Below are positions 54,935 to 60,000 of a stretch of 60,000 bases of DNA, one piece after another. Both the position numbers and the translations under genes were made by a program. The notes below the pieces were generated by a model. That model was not told where the DNA came from. It saw only the letters and a program-made list of their open reading frames with translations, and did not search any database. The stretch is from Symsagittifera roscoffensis (taxonomy: Eukaryota > Xenacoelomorpha > Acoela > Convolutidae). The DNA lies in the NCBI RefSeq assembly GCF_963678635.1, contig NC_087063.1, positions 51,535,220 through 51,595,219 on the forward strand. Reading direction: 5' to 3'. Position 1 is the first letter of the stretch; each line of letters opens with the position of its first letter.

Positions 54935-55338
54935 TGATCTAAACTATATTTTATGATTGGATAAATTAGATATTTTTCACCGTAAAGTATTTAATATTAA
55001 CCAATCATGATCCATCTAACTAACAACCCACTTATTTGTAAGTGCTGAAATTACTGGTAATTTCAGCACCAGAGAGATTTGAATTTAACTTAGAAATTAG
55101 TTGCCTCTCCAAGAGAACTTCAGCTGCCGCAAAAAACCAGTATACTCTAGATCTATTGAGCCTAGCAGAGACTAGTTAAACACCCTGAGACTAGTATGTA
55201 TAAGAGTAAGATTAGGATCGGTATTAGACTAAAAAGTTGCGAGAATCTATCCGGCCGAAAATAAGATAGCGTGACGAGCAGACGGTGTACCCTATCCGAA
55301 ATTACTCTATATGAGCTAACCACATCGGTTACAACTCA
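54935..55338 (+). repeat. LTR2a (404 bp)
   Basis: TGATCTAAAC...ACAACTCA is the full match to LTR1 and LTR2b. It serves as the 3' LTR of copy 2 and as the 5' LTR of the truncated unit that follows. Confidence 0.9.
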
Positions 55339-55340
55339 TC

Positions 55341-55358
55341 TGGTGCGACCATAAGTCT
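55341..55358 (+). promoter_or_regulatory. Primer binding site behind LTR2a
   Basis: TGGTGCGACCATAAGTCT lies two bases after LTR2a and is identical to the site of copy 1. A PBS here shows that LTR2a is a 5' LTR for the next unit. Confidence 0.8.
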
Positions 55359-56783
55359 CGAATAAGACCTTAATAGCTTAGAACTAACCAAATATAGATT
55401 AGAATTTAGACAAAACATTTTCAAAATGTTACACGATATAAATTTAATTGAAATGTCTCTACGACTCATGGATCAGAGCCGATATTCCGCACGATACTAG
55501 AACTACCCGGTATTGGAAGAAGACCTCGGACAAGAGACGATATACGACTAAGTAGAAAATTACCATTTATCCTTATGGTTGTACGGCAAAAGCCAACACA
55601 AACGTTTATATTTAGAATCTTATTAGCAATGAAATTAGATTTTCATTTGCAAACATAAAATTTTGAAGTAAATCTTCATGATCAATTCAGGCGCTAAACA
55701 AAATTATTAATAACAATAACGATTGATAAAAAGATCTCAGATCGTTTTCTTAATTCTGCAGTATTATATAAAACATATTTGAAAAATATTTATTAAAAAT
55801 AAAAATAAAAATTAGTAGCATGACAATAAATTGTTAGTAATCCTAAATCATCCTGTTGTTCCAGCTTCATCACCTAAACATAACAGCAATCATCAGCTCA
55901 CTAATATCATTACAAAACTAAATCTTTTCATTAAATAAATCTAAACCATTTTAAACTTAAATTCACTTAATTTTAAATAATCAGATCATCAAGGCTTTTC
56001 CTTGGATCTTAATAAATTTTCTATCTCACTAAAATTAAAACCTGATCATCAAGGCCTATCCTTGGATCAAAAAGAACAATTTTGTTCTCCATCACCCACT
56101 TAGCAATTGTCTAACGACATCAAACGTCGATTTACTATCCAACCTTTCCAAAAGACCCAGGACTAATAGAAATTTTTCAATAAAACTAACCATTCAAATT
56201 AAAATAAACAGTGAAGAACTTCGGTTATACATCCTTCACTTGAACCCTCCTCTTACCAGACCCAGGATAGATCTTAGACCTAGTAAGACTTAGTAAGAAC
56301 CTTGTGGATCTTACGAACTACTTGCGTTCTAATTATACCTGAACCTTGTGGATCGCTTTACTATTCTCCAACCCTTGAACACAACCCCTACCCCTAAGTA
56401 AGATTAAGTAAGTTAACACCTTAGCTTAGTCTAGCCACGAGAAAGTAAAAAATCATTCTTCGGAATCGATATACTTTTCTCTCCAACCCTGAACAAAAAG
56501 ACCCAAGTTAAGCTAACCAAAAAATCGTAAGGACTAACAGTCTAAGGAAATAGAAATAACTAACAACTTCTTGCATCCCTCATCCTAAACCTTATGTCAT
56601 TCAAAAATTTAGGAAATAAACAAACAATCGTTTTACACAACTGTAAAATAGATAAGAAATAAATCGAAAAATTACAGGCTAAAGGTCAATAGGCCTTGAG
56701 AATGAAATTCAACCAAGGATAAGGTGTACACGCGGCCAAAAAGACGCTCAACCAAATGTGATGATGGTGGATCAACTGGAACC
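55359..56783 (+). mobile_element. Leader and start of ORF0 of an internally deleted unit
   Basis: This repeats the copy 1 leader (6,368-7,598 inverted) up to the ATG of ORF0 at 56,594 and about 20 of its codons. Homology then ceases near 56,670. About 110 bp later LTR2b begins, after GATGGTGGATCAACTGGAAC. Gag, pol and env are thus all missing between the two LTRs. The small leader ORF is frameshifted here. Confidence 0.8.
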
Positions 56784-57186
56784 TGATCTAAACTATATTT
56801 TATGATTGGATAAATTAAATGTTTTACCAATGTAAAGTATTTAATATTAACCAATCATGATCCATCTAACTAACAACCCACTTATTTGTAAGTGCTGAAA
56901 TTACTTGTAATTTCAGCACCAGAGAGATTTGAATTTAACTTAGAAATTAGTTGTCTCTCCAAGAGAACTTCAGCAGCCGCAACAAACCAGTATACCCTAG
57001 ATCTATTGAGCCTGGCAGAGACTAGTTAAACACCCTGAGACTAGAAAGTATAAGAGTAAGATTAGGATCGGTATTAGACTAAGAAGTTGCACGAATCTAT
57101 CCGGCCGAAAATAAGATAGCGTGACGAGCAGACGGTGTACCCTATCCGAAATTACTTTATGAGTTAACCACATCGGTCCTAACTCA
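56784..57186 (+). repeat. LTR2b (403 bp)
   Basis: TGATCTAAAC...CCTAACTCA is nearly identical to LTR2a. It closes the internally deleted unit 54,935-57,186. The flank after it is GGAAG; no matching left flank can be assigned. Confidence 0.9.
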
Positions 57187-57540
57187 GGAAGATATTCCAT
57201 AAAAAAATCAAAGACAACCTAGACGGGAAAACAATCAAAGAATTTCTCGATTCGAAAGCGGAGTTGTATTTTACTCATAAAGAATAAAAATGAGTTAGAA
57301 AATGAGTTTAAAAAAACTGCACTAATTTTTATTCATGGTGAATTTGAATTGCCCCTATAGTTTCAAAACATCCCATCTAAATTGACCTATATTTGAGCTT
57401 CTATGCACTATCTAACTAGGGGCCCAAACTGCTAAGTTTGAGCACCTAACCTACATAATAAGCTCCACTGAGCAAACCTTAGCTCAACTGAGCCTCTAGC
57501 TAGCTTGTGTTAGCTTTGGAATACCTCTAGAGCAAAAACT
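57187..57540. other. Intergenic DNA
   Basis: AT-rich, then a stretch with many AGCT/GAGC words (CACTGAGCAAACCTTAGCTC and similar). No gene. Confidence 0.35.
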
Positions 57541-59260
57541 TTGAAGTTATCAAGCTTTCAGTTCTCAGCCTGTCAGAGTTGAGGTTAGAATTCTCCGAGC
57601 AGAGCCCAGAGAAGCCCACTGGAGCCAAGAGGAGAAGACAAACAACCATCTCTTTACATCTACAAGTTGCTCAAGCAGACTTACTAATTACTGACATCTC
57701 CTGCAAGACTTTGTTAATCAAGAACAGCTTCCTGAACGAAATCTGCGGAAAGAATGCTAGTGAAAGCTACCAGCAGCAGCAAAAAACATAGATCGTTCTA
57801 CTCCAGCTAGCAAGCTCAATTCTACATGATATCATTTCGAAATCAGAGCCGCTAGATTTGAGGTTCTTTTTTCTTCTGTCATTCTCAGTTGAGCTCGTGT
57901 TTAGCCTAAATGAGCTACGGAGCATTTCTAGGGCAAAAACGTCGAAACTTTCAAGCTTCCACGTCTCAGCCAATCATATGTGAGCTTATGTTGAGCGACT
58001 GTTTGCCTCCAGAGAGGGGTCAGCCACCTTCTCCACTTTTGGCGGAAAACCACAATGCAAGTATAACTTTAGCGGGCTCTTCACTTATTTCACTATACAA
58101 TGTTGTAAACGCTCCAGAACCTATAATCTGATCGACTCGCTAGAAATAGTCTATTGCTGTTTTACGCGCCATAACTTATAGAAAAGCACCATTATTGATG
58201 TACATAATGAATCACTAGAGCTCTTTTTTTGCTCTTTTAGGAATACACTTTCTTAATGTTTGAATATTGTTTCGTTCCGGCGGAGCCCTGCTTCTTACCT
58301 GATTTATCGATGGCTGATGTTTTCAGTTCATGTTTTCATTTCTCAGCATGTCAGAGTTGAGGTTCGAATTCTTCGAGCTGGATTCCAACAAAATTTTTAA
58401 ATTTAGCTTCACTTTTTTGCTACTTGAACAACGCAAAACCACTAAAATGAAAACTCTACAAGGGCGGCCAGGGTTAGCGGAAAGGCAGTCAAGAAGGTAG
58501 GCAGAGCGGAGAGAAGCCCACTGGAGACAAGAAGAAAAAAGCGAAAAACCGTCTCTTGACATCTACAACTTGATGAAGCAGTGCACCACTTGCTGACATC
58601 TTTTCCAAGGTTATGTCGATCAAGGTCAAAGGATCGCCGGTGAAGCTTCCTGCTGCCACAATAGAGCATAGTTCCTCCTACCCTAACTGGCAAGCTCATC
58701 TTCGCTTCATAGCTTATTGGATCTCACATCAACTAATTTTGAGATTCTAACTTCTTCTACCAAAATTAATATATCGCCTAAATTAGCCCCAGAAATTCAA
58801 TAGAGCTTAACAAGAACAGAAAATTTTTAAATTTTTACTTCTCAGCCATTTAGTGTTGAACTTACCTTGAGATTCATTGCGTTCTCTAATTAAGAGCTCA
58901 AAAAAGCTAAGTTTGATCTTCCCACCTAGCTAACAAGTTCAAGCACAGTAGGAAGAGCAAAATATCAGCCAATCAGCCAATCAGATTTGAGCATAATTTG
59001 AGCTTATGTTTGCTCCCAGAGAGAGCCAATCGTCTTTTGTCACTTCTATCTGGCCACCCAAAAACTAATTTAAATAGTGGGTAATTCACATACTTAACTA
59101 CACTTAATTAAAAAGCTTCCTATTTTGTTTAGGTAACGACTCAGCAGACCTTTTCTTCTATTGCTCTTTACGTACCAACTTTTTTAAATGGGAATTGTTT
59201 TCGTTACTGTGGAGCTCTGCTTCTTATCTGTTCTATCTTTGGCTGTTGTGATGAGAACCA
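57541..59260 (+). repeat. Diverged repeat, at least two copies of ~0.8-1.0 kb
   Basis: TGTCAGAGTTGAGGTT occurs at 57,571 and 58,349, and GAAGCCCACTGGA at 57,610 and 58,512. CAGCCAATCA...TTGAGC(T)TATGTT occurs at about 57,967 and 58,955, and GGAGC(C/T)CTGCTTCTTA(C/T)CTG at about 58,280 and 59,212. Offsets grow from 778 to about 990, so the second copy contains extra sequence. The short frames inside are not conserved between copies. The family is not recognised. Confidence 0.65.
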
Positions 59261-60000
59261 ATAATAGAAATGAGAAATGGTTCAGAATTATTAGGTACCT
59301 AGCATTTTTTGTTAGGGGTTGGATCCTCACGTAAAGCAAGCCTAGGAAAGGGATCCTTGACTTTTTGGAGGACCCTCATCATAGGATTTTGTAAACGGAA
59401 TAAGTTTTCAACCCAAAAAGCAGATCACCCCCTACTTAAGATCTTGCTAAGCTTAGCTGTAAAACAAGGGACACGATACATAATTCTTTCTAATTCTATT
59501 TTTGGGGTCCTAATTATTGGTTCTGGTTATTTATATGAATCATTTTAATTGTTATTTTCCTTTCGGGCAAATGAACTTTCGACCTAGTTGAAATTTGTTA
59601 GTGAAAGGGGAATTGAATTTTATGGTATATAATGAAAATTCGGCGGAGATTTTGGCAGCGTAGCTTAACTGTTGGCAGCAGTAAACTATTTCCCCGACTT
59701 GCACTATATTTTATGGTGAAATGGCAGTAAATTGAAATCACTCTCTAAAGGCGGCGGCCGTTTCTGGGGAATTTATTGCAAATGAGTAATTTTTCAAATT
59801 TTGAAATAAAAAAAGAAGAAATTAGAGGGAACTTGGTGTACTGAAGATATTGATAATTAACTTATACAACTTAGAGAGTTTTCAACCATACAAAAAGTCA
59901 AAGTTCCAAACCCGGGAGGAACGGCATGCCGTGTTTCTCGAAACGGGAATGGAAGTTTCAATGGTGAAAAGACGAGAAGAAAAAGGAAAAATGGAAAGAA
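59261..60000. other. Window end, no gene assigned
   Basis: A 79-codon frame at 59,309-59,548 (ends FGVLIIGSGYLYESF) has no recognisable domain and no support beyond being open. The stretch 59,640-59,780 is less AT-rich (GGCAGCGTAGC, GGCGGCGGCCG) and could be the edge of a host gene beyond the window, but I cannot show it. Confidence 0.3.

Larger units (their letters stand above)
41115..57186 (+). mobile_element. Ty3/gypsy-type LTR retroelement, copy 2, 5'-truncated, with env region
   Basis: Homology to copy 1 begins abruptly at about 41,115 inside gag and continues in the same gene order. It lacks the 5' LTR, leader, ORF0 and about the first 570 codons of gag. It continues into integrase, an accessory ORF, envelope-type glycoprotein and a last ORF, then a 1.6-kb untranslated region, LTR2a, a second leader piece and LTR2b. 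Many stops and frameshifts show decay. It is the only source in this window for the 3' half of the family. Confidence 0.9.

Noticed and set aside
55341-55370. tRNA gene at the PBS
   Set aside because: Only the short complement of a tRNA 3' end is present; the adjoining sequence does not form a T-arm or cloverleaf.
58323-58699. Two overlapping minus frames in the 58-kb repeat
   Set aside because: They are not conserved in the sister repeat at 57.6 kb, so probably chance.

Overview
The window looks like a repeat-dominated piece of an invertebrate nuclear genome, most probably a nematode. It is strongly AT-rich, has long runs of A/T homopolymer and short phrases of the AAATTTTTGAAAA type common in Caenorhabditis-like DNA, splice sites of GTAAGT/TTTCAG style, and no bacterial gene organisation. 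I found no intact ordinary host gene, tRNA, rRNA or CRISPR array. Almost everything I can identify is mobile DNA or its debris; species assignment is inference.

Region by region. (1) 1-8,021, minus strand: a Ty3/gypsy-type LTR retroelement (copy 1) cut by the left window edge, with LTR, PBS, leader, a small basic ORF0, gag, protease, reverse transcriptase and part of RNase H. (2) 8,022-13,154: mostly non-coding, with an LTR scrap, a detached end of the large element described below, a 202-bp tandem duplication, an 18-bp hairpin and an intronless, broken alpha-carbonic anhydrase pseudogene. (3) 13,155-32,721: a short, coding-free derivative of the same LTR family, split by a 17.98-kb insertion (13,990-31,969). 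(4) 32,722-41,114: old unassigned DNA with possible remnants of a Polinton/Maverick-type capsid cluster near 35 kb. (5) 41,115-57,186, plus strand: a second retroelement copy (copy 2), 5'-truncated inside gag but carrying the 3' half that copy 1 lacks here: integrase, a membrane/proline-rich accessory ORF, a broken envelope-type glycoprotein, a Ser/Pro/Thr-rich last ORF, and LTR - leader - LTR at the end. (6) 57,187-60,000: diverged non-coding repeats.

The most interesting object is the 17.98-kb insertion. It is flanked by a perfect 6-bp direct repeat (GACCCA), its right terminus reads 5'-AGTAGTATATGTCGGGG inward, and its two ends are inverted copies of each other for roughly 4.6-5.4 kb. A 6-bp target duplication, a 5'-AG terminus and a 15-20 kb length are the known hallmarks of Polintons/Mavericks, but I see no polymerase B, integrase, ATPase, protease or capsid gene in it. 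Instead it carries a C2H2 zinc-finger exon in each arm (duplicated in the right arm) and, in its unique 6.3-kb core, a group of small ORFs. Four of these, all on the minus strand, share a strand-then-helix motif (hydrophobic strand, Ser/Pro, usually Trp, then a charged helix). CCAATCAGAAT-type boxes recur every 40-65 bp upstream of several of these ORFs. This is my candidate for an undescribed, possibly non-autonomous or gene-swapped Polinton-like element.

The two retroelement copies complement each other for annotation. Together they show the gene order LTR - PBS - leader - ORF0 - gag - pol (PR-RT-RH-IN) - accessory ORF - env - last ORF - 3' untranslated region - LTR, with ORFs overlapping by a few bases (ATGA junctions at gag/pol and at env/last ORF). 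Both copies are disrupted by stops, frameshifts or active-site substitutions, so neither is expected to move by itself.
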